This document shows, piece after piece, positions 26,850-35,782 of a DNA stretch of 64,000 bases. The stretch is from contig NZ_OZ034750.1 in the NCBI RefSeq assembly GCF_964028195.1, positions 930,001 through 994,000 of the forward strand, in the 5' to 3' direction. The stretch's first letter is position 1. Every line of letters begins with the position of its first letter. The position numbers and the translations under genes were made by a program. The DNA comes from Wolbachia endosymbiont (group A) of Pogonocherus hispidulus. Its GTDB lineage: Bacteria; Pseudomonadota; Alphaproteobacteria; Rickettsiales; Anaplasmataceae. The notes beneath the pieces were generated by a model that saw only the letters and a list, made by a program, of their open reading frames with translations, made no database searches and was not told the origin of the DNA.

Positions 26850-27968
26850 TTAAAAAAGACTCCTAATATCATTCGAAATTGCAATTGCCATCAGCAAGAA
26901 CAAAATGAAAGCACCAAAGGTAGCCTCATATTTTTGATATTTCAAACTTAAATCTCTACGTATAACTGCTTCTATAATATAACGAAATAAATGCCCACCA
27001 TCCAGTAGCGGAATTGGTAGCAAGTTAATCGCAGCTAAATTAGCTGAAATAATTGCCATGAGATACACAACCATAATAAATCCTTTTTTGGCTGATTGCC
27101 CTGAATATTTTGCAATTTTTATTGGTCCACCTATTTCACTTGCACTTCTCTTACCAACGATAATTTGAAAGATAGCTTTGATCGTTAAGCACATAGTGTG
27201 GTAAGTTTCACTTACTGATAAGCTCACAGCCCCAAGAAAAGATGACTGCTTTAATGTATTGACTGAAATAATCCCTATAGTTTCTCTTTCTATTATGTTG
27301 CCAAAAACATCTCTACTCTCAATTGTCAATGGAGTCAGGCTAGTTCTACGCTCCTCATTATTTCTGCTATATTTAATTTCCATTCTCGTCTTGGGGTTCG
27401 ACATTATCACACGTGAAATATCTTCAAAGTATTTTATTTTATGCTCATTGATTTGTGTAATAGTGTCACCTGGTAATAGGCCAGCTTGTTTGGCTGCACT
27501 TCCTTCAATTACATCCCTAATCACCGGTGGAGTGCGGTAATAACCTGCCGTGCTAAAAAATATTGTAAAAGCTATAACAGCAAGTATCATATTTGCAAAA
27601 GGTCCTGCAAAAACCACTGCTGCTTTTTTATACCGCGGTTTTGTATGAAATGAATACAACTTTTCTTCTTCAGTTAATTCTTTTTGATCAGCTGGGACAC
27701 TCGCTGCATTAGTATCCCCTAACATTTTAACATAACCACCCAGTGGAACAGCACTTAATTTCCATCTAGTTCCAGACTTATCGTTAAAACCAAAAATTTC
27801 AGGACCAAAACCTATAGAAAAAGATTCAACTTTAACTTTGCATGCTTTAGCAACAATATAATGCCCATATTCATGCACGAATACTATGACAGAAATTATT
27901 AAAGAAAATGATAAAAAACAATATATTCCATCGCCAAACTGATGAATGAAATTCGAAATTAACTCCAC
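26850..27968 (-). CDS. rseP: site-2 zinc metalloprotease RseP
   Basis: 372 residues. The zinc site HEYGH (FVHEYGHYIVAKACK) lies in the first membrane helix. A PDZ domain is at about 150-215 (IEGSAAKQAGLLPGDTI). NLLPIPLLDGGHLF carries the third ligand. It cleaves membrane-bound regulatory proteins and signal-peptide remnants. It is the first gene of the bam cluster; bamA follows after 7 bp. Confidence 0.95.
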   Translation of the reverse strand: MELISNFIHQFGDGIYCFLSFSLIISVIVFVHEYGHYIVAKACKVKVESFSIGFGPEIFGFNDKSGTRWKLSAVPLGGYVKMLGDTNAASVPADQKELTEEEKLYSFHTKPRYKKAAVVFAGPFANMILAVIAFTIFFSTAGYYRTPPVIRDVIEGSAAKQAGLLPGDTITQINEHKIKYFEDISRVIMSNPKTRMEIKYSRNNEERRTSLTPLTIESRDVFGNIIERETIGIISVNTLKQSSFLGAVSLSVSETYHTMCLTIKAIFQIIVGKRSASEIGGPIKIAKYSGQSAKKGFIMVVYLMAIISANLAAINLLPIPLLDGGHLFRYIIEAVIRRDLSLKYQKYEATFGAFILFLLMAIAISNDIRSLF

Positions 27969-28068
27969 CTGTATATTTAGATCTTAACAAAATGTTAAGT
28001 ATATTAAAACGCGCCTCGCTTGACAAGTATTTAGTTTAACTTTTAAATTAAAAAAAAGTTTAATTGTA

Positions 28069-28347
28069 ATGACAGATACCTCACTACTCAGAAGAAAATT
28101 GATGTATAGAAGCTGGCATAGGGGTTGCAAAGAAACCGATATACTTTTAGGGCATTTCGCATTGAAATATCTTGATAAATTTTCCTTGAGCGAACTAATC
28201 GAATACGAAAAAATAGTTGATCTTGATGATTACGAATTATATTGTTACATAACTCGTAAGACAAACCTCCCTCCTGGCTTAAATAGTCAGATAGTCAATT
28301 TAATTGCTTGCTTTATTGAAGCTAATCCTTTATGCACTCAAGATTAG
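28069..28347 (+). CDS. sdhE: succinate dehydrogenase assembly factor SdhE
   Basis: 92 residues, all one SdhE/Sdh5 domain. The flavinylation motif is RGCKETD (Arg18-Gly19, Glu22), followed by LLGHFALKYLDKFSLSEL. It promotes FAD attachment to SdhA. It diverges from rseP (100 bp between) and overlaps the 3' end of zapA by 26 bp tail-to-tail. Confidence 0.9.
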   Translation: MTDTSLLRRKLMYRSWHRGCKETDILLGHFALKYLDKFSLSELIEYEKIVDLDDYELYCYITRKTNLPPGLNSQIVNLIACFIEANPLCTQD

Positions 28348-28648
28348 TGATAATCTTATTTACCTTATCTAGTACCTCAATATATTCTATTCTTTTCTCG
28401 TTTCTATACTTTTCGCGCTCTTGATTTGCTTCATCCAACCGCTTTGTTAATTCTAAAATTTTATCCTCAAGAATTAGTGCTGCAAGTAAGAAATTTAATG
28501 CATCCGAACCCTTGCCTCCAGTTTTTTGAGATACAGAACCAACTAGCTTGTCAAAACTATTAGCAAGGCGTAATAAATGGCTCTTCTTCCCACTTTCGCA
28601 AGATATTTTATATGTGTTATTACGTATAACTATTTCTACTACTTGCAT
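28322..28648 (-). CDS. zapA: cell division protein ZapA
   Basis: 108 residues. The N-terminal ZapA domain reads VVEIVIRNNTYKISCESGKK, then LLRLANSFDKLV, and is followed by a C-terminal coiled coil (KILELTKRLDEANQEREKY). ZapA crosslinks FtsZ filaments at the division ring. The 3' end overlaps sdhE on the other strand. Confidence 0.82.
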   Translation of the reverse strand: MQVVEIVIRNNTYKISCESGKKSHLLRLANSFDKLVGSVSQKTGGKGSDALNFLLAALILEDKILELTKRLDEANQEREKYRNEKRIEYIEVLDKVNKIITNLECIKD

Positions 28649-28720
28649 ATGGTGCTAAAAATTTCTATCGTACAGTATAAACTCAAACCCCTACTTTCAT
28701 CTTATTTATGGTATAAATTT

Positions 28721-28999
28721 TTATTCATTTATCAAATCAGATAATTTTTTACTGCTACGAAAATATGTTTTAAAGTATTGATTCTTTGTAAACTTCTGTA
28801 ACATTAAATGGCTTGTTTCTTTCAAGTTATAACTTCTAACTGAAAAAGAACCAAACCCCCTAATTTCAACTCTATTATGATGTTTCAATGTGCTTGAAAG
28901 TATCCCAAAAAATCTATCAACTATAGCTGCTATAACAATCTTATCTAAAAAAGGATGTCTTTTTGCTACCCTCGCTATTATATCAGACTTTGTTGCCAT
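28721..28999 (-). CDS. IHF/HU-family DNA-binding protein with altered arm
   Basis: 92 residues. It aligns with IHF-beta: TKSDIIARVAKRHPFL, then the core RVEIRGFGSFSV. The DNA-wrapping arm reads LKETSHLMLQKFTKN where HU/IHF normally have RNPxTG, so the intercalating proline is absent. Position downstream of rpsA (29 bp) matches the rpsA-ihfB order of other proteobacteria. Confidence 0.82.
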   Translation of the reverse strand: MATKSDIIARVAKRHPFLDKIVIAAIVDRFFGILSSTLKHHNRVEIRGFGSFSVRSYNLKETSHLMLQKFTKNQYFKTYFRSSKKLSDLINE

Positions 29000-29028
29000 T
29001 TATATGAAGCCAAAATAAGTAAACCTTA

Positions 29029-30681
29029 TCACTTAGCAGATAATACTATGTTATATTCTTCAACACCCAATACTTCAACTTCTATTTTTTCTGATATAGA
29101 GAACTTTTTATTTTCCGGTAAATGCTCTTGATCTATTAGAAGGGTTACATCGTTCTCAACTTCAACGACTAGTCCATTATCTTCTCTCTTACCTACAATA
29201 ACCTGTATTTTATCGCCTACCTTAACTTTCTTTATCAGTTCTTCAAGAGGATCATACTCTATTTGTTTTATTCCAAGATAAATTCTTGCCCGATTCACGT
29301 TAGCCCTTATTACTTTTGCTTCTATTTTATCACCTAAATTATACTTCTTTATCTCATCTGAGCTATTTTTAGACCGACTTAAATCTTTCACATATATTGT
29401 CCCTTCTACGTTCTCATCTATTTCAGAATCATTGAAAGCAACAGATACATATGAGCCAGTATTATTCTTCACTTCACCAGAAACAATAGAACCAGGAGGA
29501 TATTTATTGATAAATACTTGCCAAGGGTTGTCTACACACCTTTTCATGCTTAAACTCATCCTACTCTTAGCAATGTCAATACTGAGAATTTTTACATATA
29601 CTTCTTGTCCCCTTGTTACGAGACTACTAACTGGTAAACTACTCTTAACCCAAGTTATTTCTGACGAGTGCACTAAACCTTCAATTCCAGGTCTAAGCTC
29701 AACAAACAATCCATAATCTTCTATGCTTGTTACATAACCCTTATGCACACTATCAATTGGATACTTTGACTCTGCATCTTGCCAAGGGCTATCTTCTAGC
29801 TGCTTCACACCCAAAGAAATTTTAGCATTTTCCTTATCTATTTTTATAATTTTAACTTTTATAATCTGGCCACAAGCAAAAACTGCAGATGGATGACTTA
29901 CTCTACTCCAAGAGATATCTGTAATATGTAGCAATCCATCTATAACTCCCACTGCATCTGATTCATGAATACCGACAAATACACCGTAATGAGTGATGCT
30001 TTTTATTTTTCCTTCTATTATATCGCCTTCATTTAAAGATTCTAAAAATTTAATTTTTTCACCAGCGTGCAATTTTTCTAACACCAGCTTTCTTGACACT
30101 ACAATATTACCTTGCTTCTTATCCATTTTAAGCACGATGAACTTTTGTTCAGTTTCAATAAGGTGCTTCGCGTCTTTTACTTGCTTCAAATCCACATGAC
30201 TCAGCGGTAAAAAAGCGCTTATTCCGTCACCAAGATCAACAATAAAACCACATTTAATTGAGCGTTTAATAACTCCGCTTACTTCAGCTCTTGTAACTGT
30301 ATCTTCTTCCAACTTACTCCATTTCTCGTCTCTAATTGCTTTTTCACGGCTAAGAACAACATTACCATGATAATCTTCAATTCTTTCCACATAAACTCTA
30401 ATTTTCGAGCCAATAATGATCTCATCATTACAACCGAGTTCCTTGATCAGAATTCTCCCGTCAGACTTTAAACCAATATCAACCACAACGTCGTTAGGGT
30501 TTATTCTTGTAATTACACCTTCTACCACATCTCCTTCTTTAATTTTGTTAACAAAAGAATCTTCAAACAAGGCATTATCTTGATCCTCAAATTGGCCTTG
30601 ACATATCTCTTCTATAAACTTGTTTGATGATAGCTTTCTGATAGTAACCGGTAGATTTACAACTGGATTATTATTATTCAT
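29029..30681 (-). CDS. rpsA: 30S ribosomal protein S1
   Basis: 550 residues with six S1 RNA-binding repeats, for example GDVVEGVITRINPNDVVVDI, GDIIEGKIKSITHYGVFVGI and GYVTSIEDYGLFVELRPGIE; the last two are more diverged. S1 unwinds and anchors mRNA on the ribosome. The length is normal. It is transcribed with the IHF-like gene. Confidence 0.95.
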   Translation of the reverse strand: MNNNNPVVNLPVTIRKLSSNKFIEEICQGQFEDQDNALFEDSFVNKIKEGDVVEGVITRINPNDVVVDIGLKSDGRILIKELGCNDEIIIGSKIRVYVERIEDYHGNVVLSREKAIRDEKWSKLEEDTVTRAEVSGVIKRSIKCGFIVDLGDGISAFLPLSHVDLKQVKDAKHLIETEQKFIVLKMDKKQGNIVVSRKLVLEKLHAGEKIKFLESLNEGDIIEGKIKSITHYGVFVGIHESDAVGVIDGLLHITDISWSRVSHPSAVFACGQIIKVKIIKIDKENAKISLGVKQLEDSPWQDAESKYPIDSVHKGYVTSIEDYGLFVELRPGIEGLVHSSEITWVKSSLPVSSLVTRGQEVYVKILSIDIAKSRMSLSMKRCVDNPWQVFINKYPPGSIVSGEVKNNTGSYVSVAFNDSEIDENVEGTIYVKDLSRSKNSSDEIKKYNLGDKIEAKVIRANVNRARIYLGIKQIEYDPLEELIKKVKVGDKIQVIVGKREDNGLVVEVENDVTLLIDQEHLPENKKFSISEKIEVEVLGVEEYNIVLSAK

Positions 30682-30820
30682 ACCTTTAATTTAAACTTTA
30701 TTAGAACTCATATATTATATAATATTAACAATTATTGACAAGTAATTTTTCGTTAATTCATTTCGAGAATTGTTTAAGCTATGTAAAATGTAGTGAGAAA
30801 ATTATATATGTATCAAGAAT

Positions 30821-31486
30821 ATGCTATTTAAGAATAGCAAGTGGACTAGATCGTTCTCCAGAAGGTCCAGGCTAAAACCGGATGTTGATGAAATATTGGA
30901 AAGATATTCTATTCAAAACAGCAAGGAATCTATAGAGAAGATCGTAAATTCACAAAAAAGAATATGGGTAGAAATAGGCTTTGGCAACGGTGAAAATATG
31001 CTTTACCAGGTGCTCAATGAACCTGATCTATTATTTATAGGATGTGAGCCCTACTTAAAGGGGGTTTCTCGCTTGCTAACAAACATAGAAATACAAAACA
31101 TAAAAAACATTTTAATATGGACAGAAGATGCAAGAGAATTGATTGCAAATTTTCCTGACAATAGTGTTGAAAGATTCTTTATCCTCTTTCCAGATCCATG
31201 GCCAAAAAGAAGTCACAATAAAAGACGATTAATTAATACGGAATTTTTAAATTTATTAGCAAAAAAAATACTTATAACAGGGGAAATATTCATTGCAACC
31301 GATTATCAGGACTATGCAGAGTGGATAGCATCACATATAAAGCAGTGTAACTCTTTAATCTATAGGGAAGACGATTTCACAAGTTATACTCTTACAAAAT
31401 ACCACAGAAGAGCGCTCAAAGATCAGCGTAAAGTGAGGTTCTTTAAAGTAAGTGTTATTAATAATTTGCAGACTATGGATCAATAG
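30821..31486 (+). CDS. trmB: tRNA (guanine-N7)-methyltransferase
   Basis: 221 residues. The SAM site is VEIGFGNGENMLYQ, and the family motif RFFILFPDPWPKRSHNKRR is followed by FIATDYQDYAEW. It forms m7G46 in tRNA. The N-terminus (MLFKNSKWTRSFSRR) is basic as usual. It diverges from rpsA and is followed by a long repeat region. Confidence 0.94.
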   Translation: MLFKNSKWTRSFSRRSRLKPDVDEILERYSIQNSKESIEKIVNSQKRIWVEIGFGNGENMLYQVLNEPDLLFIGCEPYLKGVSRLLTNIEIQNIKNILIWTEDARELIANFPDNSVERFFILFPDPWPKRSHNKRRLINTEFLNLLAKKILITGEIFIATDYQDYAEWIASHIKQCNSLIYREDDFTSYTLTKYHRRALKDQRKVRFFKVSVINNLQTMDQ

Positions 31487-31614
31487 AGTTTTTGCATATC
31501 TCTTTTACGTTAACTATAGATTAAAAATAATAAAAAAAGAGGGAGAAATAGAGTAAATTCCTTTAACTACTTCTCCTTATGAAGGAATAGACTTCTTGCA
31601 TAACCCAAACTAAG

Positions 31615-32360
31615 TAGAAAAAAGGTATCATCCGAGTAGCTCTCCTTTGTCATCCGAGTAGCTGAATACTTGGATCCAGCCTTTCCATCCAAGACGGCAG
31701 TGCCCAGACACTGGAATCCAGAAAAAAGAATGGTGTCATTCCAGTGCCTTGACTACTTGGATCCAGGTTGTTCACAAGCAAACTAGCATAGAAAGTGGTT
31801 ACAACATTTTCGATGAGATTATATGGAAAACTGGATTCCAGTGTCAAGCACTGGAATGACACCCTACTTAACCGTCATACCGCGATTCATTCGCGGTATC
31901 TCAGCCGCTAACACGTAGCGGGATGACGAGGCTTATCGTCATGCCACCGCGAACCGTCATACCGCGATTCATTCGCGGTATCTCTTAGCCGCTAACAAGT
32001 AGCGGGATGACGAGGCTTATCGTCATACCGCCACGAACCATCATACCGCCACGAACCGTCATACCGCGATTCATTCGCGGTATCTCAGCCGCTAACACGT
32101 AGCGGGATCTATACCGCCGCGGCGCTAACAAGTAGCGGAATACTTAACCGTCATACCTTAACATAGATCCCGCTAACAAGTAGCGGGATGACGAATTACT
32201 TAACCATCATCTACACCGTCATACCGTGATTTATTCACGGTATCTCTTAGCCGCTAACAAGCAGCGGGATGACAGCAATCCTACGTCATGCCGCCGCGAA
32301 CCGTCATACCGTCACGGTATCTCTAGATCCCGCTAACAAGTAGCGGGATGACGATTGTCG
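31615..32360. repeat. array of Wolbachia palindromic elements
   Basis: About 750 bp made almost entirely of palindromes. It begins with CCAGTGTC/GACACTGG types (31640-31865) and continues with repeated units of TACCGCGA-TTCAT-TCGCGGTA plus CCGCTAACAAGTAGCGG, joined by GTCAT/ATGAC. Several units are truncated or nested (for example ACCGCCACGAACCGTCAT repeated). Bases 31487-31614 show no gene. The array runs straight into repeat A copy 3. Confidence 0.88.
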
Positions 32361-32690
32361 TTTAGCCATAAATATTTAAGAAATTTACCAAATGAAAAAA
32401 AAGGCAAAAGAAGCCCCGTGGTGCTGGTTTTGACTCTCTAATACTTTAAATTGGCGCTGTAATAATGTTCTAACGCTTAAATTAAGCGCGATTTGGCTGA
32501 ATATAGAAAAAATAAAAAAGACATGCAGCCGCTATAATTTTATGTAATCCGCCAAAAAATACCCTAAGTTTTTTACTGAATTTTGTCATTGAGCCTGCAG
32601 GTCAAAAACAAGTTTTGAGTCATAAATACCCTTAATACTACAATAAGGGGGCTGGCGAAGGGTGTCAAGTAAGTTTTTTCGTTTCTATTC
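32361..32690 (+). repeat. dispersed noncoding repeat A, copy 3 (shortened)
   Basis: About 330 bp. It begins as in copy 1 (TTTAGCCATAAATATTTAAG, AAAAAAAAGGCAAAAGAAGC) and ends with the promoter segment and GTTTTTTCGTTTCTAT. The middle is shorter and diverged; the second half-unit is missing, and other AT-rich sequence replaces it. It lies 60 bp from the folC2 stop. Confidence 0.75.
32640..32668 (-). promoter_or_regulatory. sigma-70-like promoter in repeat A copy 3
   Basis: On the minus strand TTGACA (complement of 32663-32668) and TATTGT (complement of 32640-32645), spacer 17 bp, directed into the repeat and away from the folate operon. Confidence 0.45.
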
Positions 32691-32751
32691 CCAATAAAAG
32701 TTCGTTATATGGTTATGCAAGAAGTCTAATAGCAAATTTTTAAGTTCCTCT

Positions 32752-33480
32752 TTAACTCTTTAACCAACGGGTTCCCATGAGGAGAGGAGAATAAAGATCT
32801 TCTTCCATAGATATCTTAACACTTTTTTCTTCTTCTACAGTTGGCGGACGAGTAAGAAAGTGAACCTTTGATGCACCACTAATTATTGCCATTGGTGTTT
32901 GCTCCGCCCCTTCTCCCATAACTAAAACAGCAGACGTTGCCAGCGCATCAAGAAGATTGACTTGTGTTACTTGCAGTGATTGATTATAAAGATCTGGCTT
33001 GCCTATATAGGAATAAAGTGGTTCAAATCCACACCAACCAAGAGCAACGCCCGTAACCCCACGACGCATAGGTGTTACATTACTATCTGTAATCAAAATA
33101 CCAAGATGTTTTATGCAGTGTTTTGTCTTGAGATAGTTCCATATTGATAGAGCTGTTTTCTGAACATCCTTTGGGTATAAAATATACATTTCATTACCAT
33201 TTGATTCATCAATGCCAGCAGATGGAATTAAGATATTATCTTTAATCGTTAAACAGATACTGTGAGCCATATCAACAATTGCATCAGCTTCTCTTTTGAT
33301 TAGCTCTTCTTTAGAACAAGCAGTTTTGCAAACCACTTGTTTTTGACAAATGGAAATGATTTTCGATGTGATAGCAAGAATAACTTCCTCTTTTAGCAAC
33401 TCTGAAACATAGCAATCAAGAACTTGCTCTAATACTTCTCCACATTCAATGCGGTGGGTATAAATTGCTTTAACATACAT
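32752..33480 (-). CDS. folC2: CofE-like folate glutamate ligase (FolC2 type)
   Basis: 242 residues matching the F420-0:gamma-glutamyl ligase (CofE) fold. It shows VILAITSKIISICQ, a KREADAIV segment, LGILITDSNVTPMRRGVTGVA and VLVMGEGAEQTP. Wolbachia makes no F420. In Chlamydia the homologous gene in the same operon replaces FolC, adding glutamate to dihydropteroate/folate, so the same role is inferred here. It is the last gene of the operon, 76 bp after folA. Confidence 0.85.
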   Translation of the reverse strand: MYVKAIYTHRIECGEVLEQVLDCYVSELLKEEVILAITSKIISICQKQVVCKTACSKEELIKREADAIVDMAHSICLTIKDNILIPSAGIDESNGNEMYILYPKDVQKTALSIWNYLKTKHCIKHLGILITDSNVTPMRRGVTGVALGWCGFEPLYSYIGKPDLYNQSLQVTQVNLLDALATSAVLVMGEGAEQTPMAIISGASKVHFLTRPPTVEEEKSVKISMEEDLYSPLLMGTRWLKS

Positions 33481-33556
33481 ACTATTACATCAAAAAGTTT
33501 CTCATAAAAGCCCTCTTGCCTGTTGTTTCAGTTGGCATAATTTACAGTTAAGAGAC

Positions 33557-34060
33557 TTAATGAGCTTCACAATTTTTTCTTCCATCTTTATCACGTGTTA
33601 ACCTACATATAGTATAATCTTTTGTTTGAGCAAGAGCGGTTTTATACCATCCATCAAGAAGTGTTAAGTTGAAATATACATCACCTTTATAAAGTCTGTG
33701 AATTTCTGTTATGATAAACTCTGAGATTAGATCATACTTCAAAAAAAGGTGCGCTATTTGTGCTCCACCAATCATGAAGACTTTAGAACTACTTTGGATT
33801 GACAAAAACTCTTGCATAGAAGAAACAATAGTGCATTCTATGCCTTTATTAAAACAAGGACTTAATTTATTACGAGAAAAAACAATAGGCTTTAATATGT
33901 TTTGTGGTATTGTTTCAAATGTTTTTCTTCCCATCACAATAACTTGTTTGTCAGTCACCTGACGAAAATGATCTAGCTCACTTGGATAATGCCAGGGCAA
34001 TCTATTATTTATTCCAATTACCCCCTTGGGATCAACAGCCATAATTCCGATAACTATCAT
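33557..34060 (-). CDS. folA: dihydrofolate reductase
   Basis: 167 residues. MIVIGIMAVDPKGVIG, LPWHYPSELDHFRQVT, the NADPH-binding VIVMGRKTFETIP and VFMIGGAQIAHLF are all present. It reduces dihydrofolate to tetrahydrofolate. The start overlaps the folKP stop by 4 bp. Confidence 0.95.
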   Translation of the reverse strand: MIVIGIMAVDPKGVIGINNRLPWHYPSELDHFRQVTDKQVIVMGRKTFETIPQNILKPIVFSRNKLSPCFNKGIECTIVSSMQEFLSIQSSSKVFMIGGAQIAHLFLKYDLISEFIITEIHRLYKGDVYFNLTLLDGWYKTALAQTKDYTICRLTRDKDGRKNCEAH

Positions 34061-35337
34061 TCCTGTAAAGCAGCTTGAGCTACAAAAAATCGCATGTGAT
34101 CACGCACATTATGCACTCGAAGGAAATCAACCTTGTTGTGCAATGCAGATGATAAAGCAATTGTTTCTAAATCTCGGTTAAAGATAGGTTCTGTAGAAAA
34201 AGAAGAAATAAATGACTTTCTAGAATGACCAACCAGAACTTTGCAGCCAAAACTTTGCAATGCTTCTATATTGCGTAAAAGCCAGATATTCTGATATAGA
34301 GATTTTCCAAAACCAATACCAGGATCAATAATTATCGAGCTTTGATCAAAACCTAGAGCTAGTAATCTATTGATGTTCCTTTCTGCCCAATGGTTTATGG
34401 TACTAACCGAATCAATGTCACCTGGAATAATGTTATCCTTATGTGGTGGTATGGAGAGCGAATGCATAATAACGATGCCACATCCACTACTAGCAATTGC
34501 TTTTAAAGTATTGTCATCTAGATCTCCTTTAACATCGTTTATCCAAGTAATGTTATAATGCTCCAAAACATTCAAAATAACATCTGGCCAGAAACTATCA
34601 ATGCCGACTTTAATGTCACCAACTTTCATATATTGATTAAGGTCATCAAGCACTGGTTTTAAGCGTGCATATTCTGCTTTTGGAGTTTGTATTGAGGAGC
34701 CAGGTCTTGTTGATTGAGCACCAAGTTCAACTATGCTCGCACCATCTGATAACAGCCGCAGTGTCTGCTTGGTTGCTTGATATGCATCATAATAAAGACC
34801 ACCATCTGAAAATGAATCAGGAGTAATATTGACAATACCTACAAGCTCTGGTGAAAGCGTAAAACTCCTTAAAAAGCAATCCTTAATGTTAGGGTTAACA
34901 GTACCAAACGTTTTGTTAACTACTGCCATGGGGCTCAGCATTGCCATCAAGTGAAGCAAAAATGGTCTGTTTATCAATTCTGGGTGAGGAATCTTAAGGT
35001 AGGGTGTGTCAAGTGTCAGGTCATCCCATAACAAAATATCCAAATCAATAACGCGAGGTGCCCATTTTTCATAGACCTGCAGGCGGCCAATGTCACACTC
35101 AATTTGTTTAAGGCCCTTTAACAGCTCTTCAGGAGAAGAAGAACAACTTCCATACACAACCATATTTAGAAATGGCTTGTCCCACCCAGGTGGAGCATCA
35201 TTTGGTAAAACAGCCTTAGTCTCCAGAATAATTGAAGATTTTAAATTTTTAAAATAGCGCTCCTTTAGTAACTGAGCAGCCTTTTGTAAATGGGAAAAGC
35301 GATTCCCTATATTTGAGCCAATAGAAATATAGATCAT
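34057..35337 (-). CDS. folKP: bifunctional HPPK/dihydropteroate synthase
   Basis: 426 residues. FolK part (1-155): MIYISIGSNIGNRFSHL, then RVIDLDILLWDDLTLDTP and IPHPELINRPFLLHLM. FolP part (from about 165): LVGIVNITPDSFSDGGLYY, VELGAQSTRPGS and GHSRKSF. The fused enzyme pyrophosphorylates hydroxymethyl-dihydropterin and condenses it with pABA. The start overlaps the folB stop (TAATG), and the end overlaps folA. Confidence 0.95.
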   Translation of the reverse strand: MIYISIGSNIGNRFSHLQKAAQLLKERYFKNLKSSIILETKAVLPNDAPPGWDKPFLNMVVYGSCSSSPEELLKGLKQIECDIGRLQVYEKWAPRVIDLDILLWDDLTLDTPYLKIPHPELINRPFLLHLMAMLSPMAVVNKTFGTVNPNIKDCFLRSFTLSPELVGIVNITPDSFSDGGLYYDAYQATKQTLRLLSDGASIVELGAQSTRPGSSIQTPKAEYARLKPVLDDLNQYMKVGDIKVGIDSFWPDVILNVLEHYNITWINDVKGDLDDNTLKAIASSGCGIVIMHSLSIPPHKDNIIPGDIDSVSTINHWAERNINRLLALGFDQSSIIIDPGIGFGKSLYQNIWLLRNIEALQSFGCKVLVGHSRKSFISSFSTEPIFNRDLETIALSSALHNKVDFLRVHNVRDHMRFFVAQAALQE

Positions 35338-35735
35338 TAGTTATCTTCCTGTTCTTGCAGTGCATTACAATAGGTAAAAAAGACGCCTCCATGCGCATTA
35401 GGAACGGGTGGTGCAACTTTGTGAGTAGTCACTCTTATGGAAGAAATAGTATGTTTTTTTTGCACCAAAAGATTATTAATGGCTCTGTATATATCATGGG
35501 TTAAGTGCTCGATTAAATTGAATTGCTTGCTCTGAACAAGAGATTGAATATTTTGTACTATCTCTAGATAGCAGACAGTATCTTCAAGCCGGTCAGTTAT
35601 AAGCCCTAAAGGAGGAGATTTAAAAATAAAATCAACATCAATACTAACTAATTGGGAATGAGACTTCTCTTCTGCACTATAGCCTAAATGAACCCAAAGC
35701 CGTAAGTCAGATATAAGAAGATTACATGCAGACAT
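35337..35735 (-). CDS. folB: dihydroneopterin aldolase
   Basis: About 132 residues from ATG 35735 (MSACNLLISDLRLWVHLGYS). EEKSHSQLVSIDVDFIF, LEDTVCYLEIVQNIQ and NLIEHLTHDIYRAI are family motifs. The frame stays open upstream to a GTG at 35789 that overlaps the preceding gene, so an 18-residue longer product is possible; neither start has a clear ribosome site. It converts dihydroneopterin to 6-hydroxymethyl-dihydropterin, the FolK substrate. Confidence 0.88.
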   Translation of the reverse strand: MSACNLLISDLRLWVHLGYSAEEKSHSQLVSIDVDFIFKSPPLGLITDRLEDTVCYLEIVQNIQSLVQSKQFNLIEHLTHDIYRAINNLLVQKKHTISSIRVTTHKVAPPVPNAHGGVFFTYCNALQEQEDN

Positions 35736-35782
35736 TGCATTCCAACACCACTGAGTTTTAATTCTCAAGCTACTTACAACTA

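Noticed and set aside
31870..32350. Regular repeats resembling a CRISPR array
   Set aside because: Units are palindromic, of uneven length, occur in both orientations and throughout the window, and have no unique spacers of constant size or cas genes.
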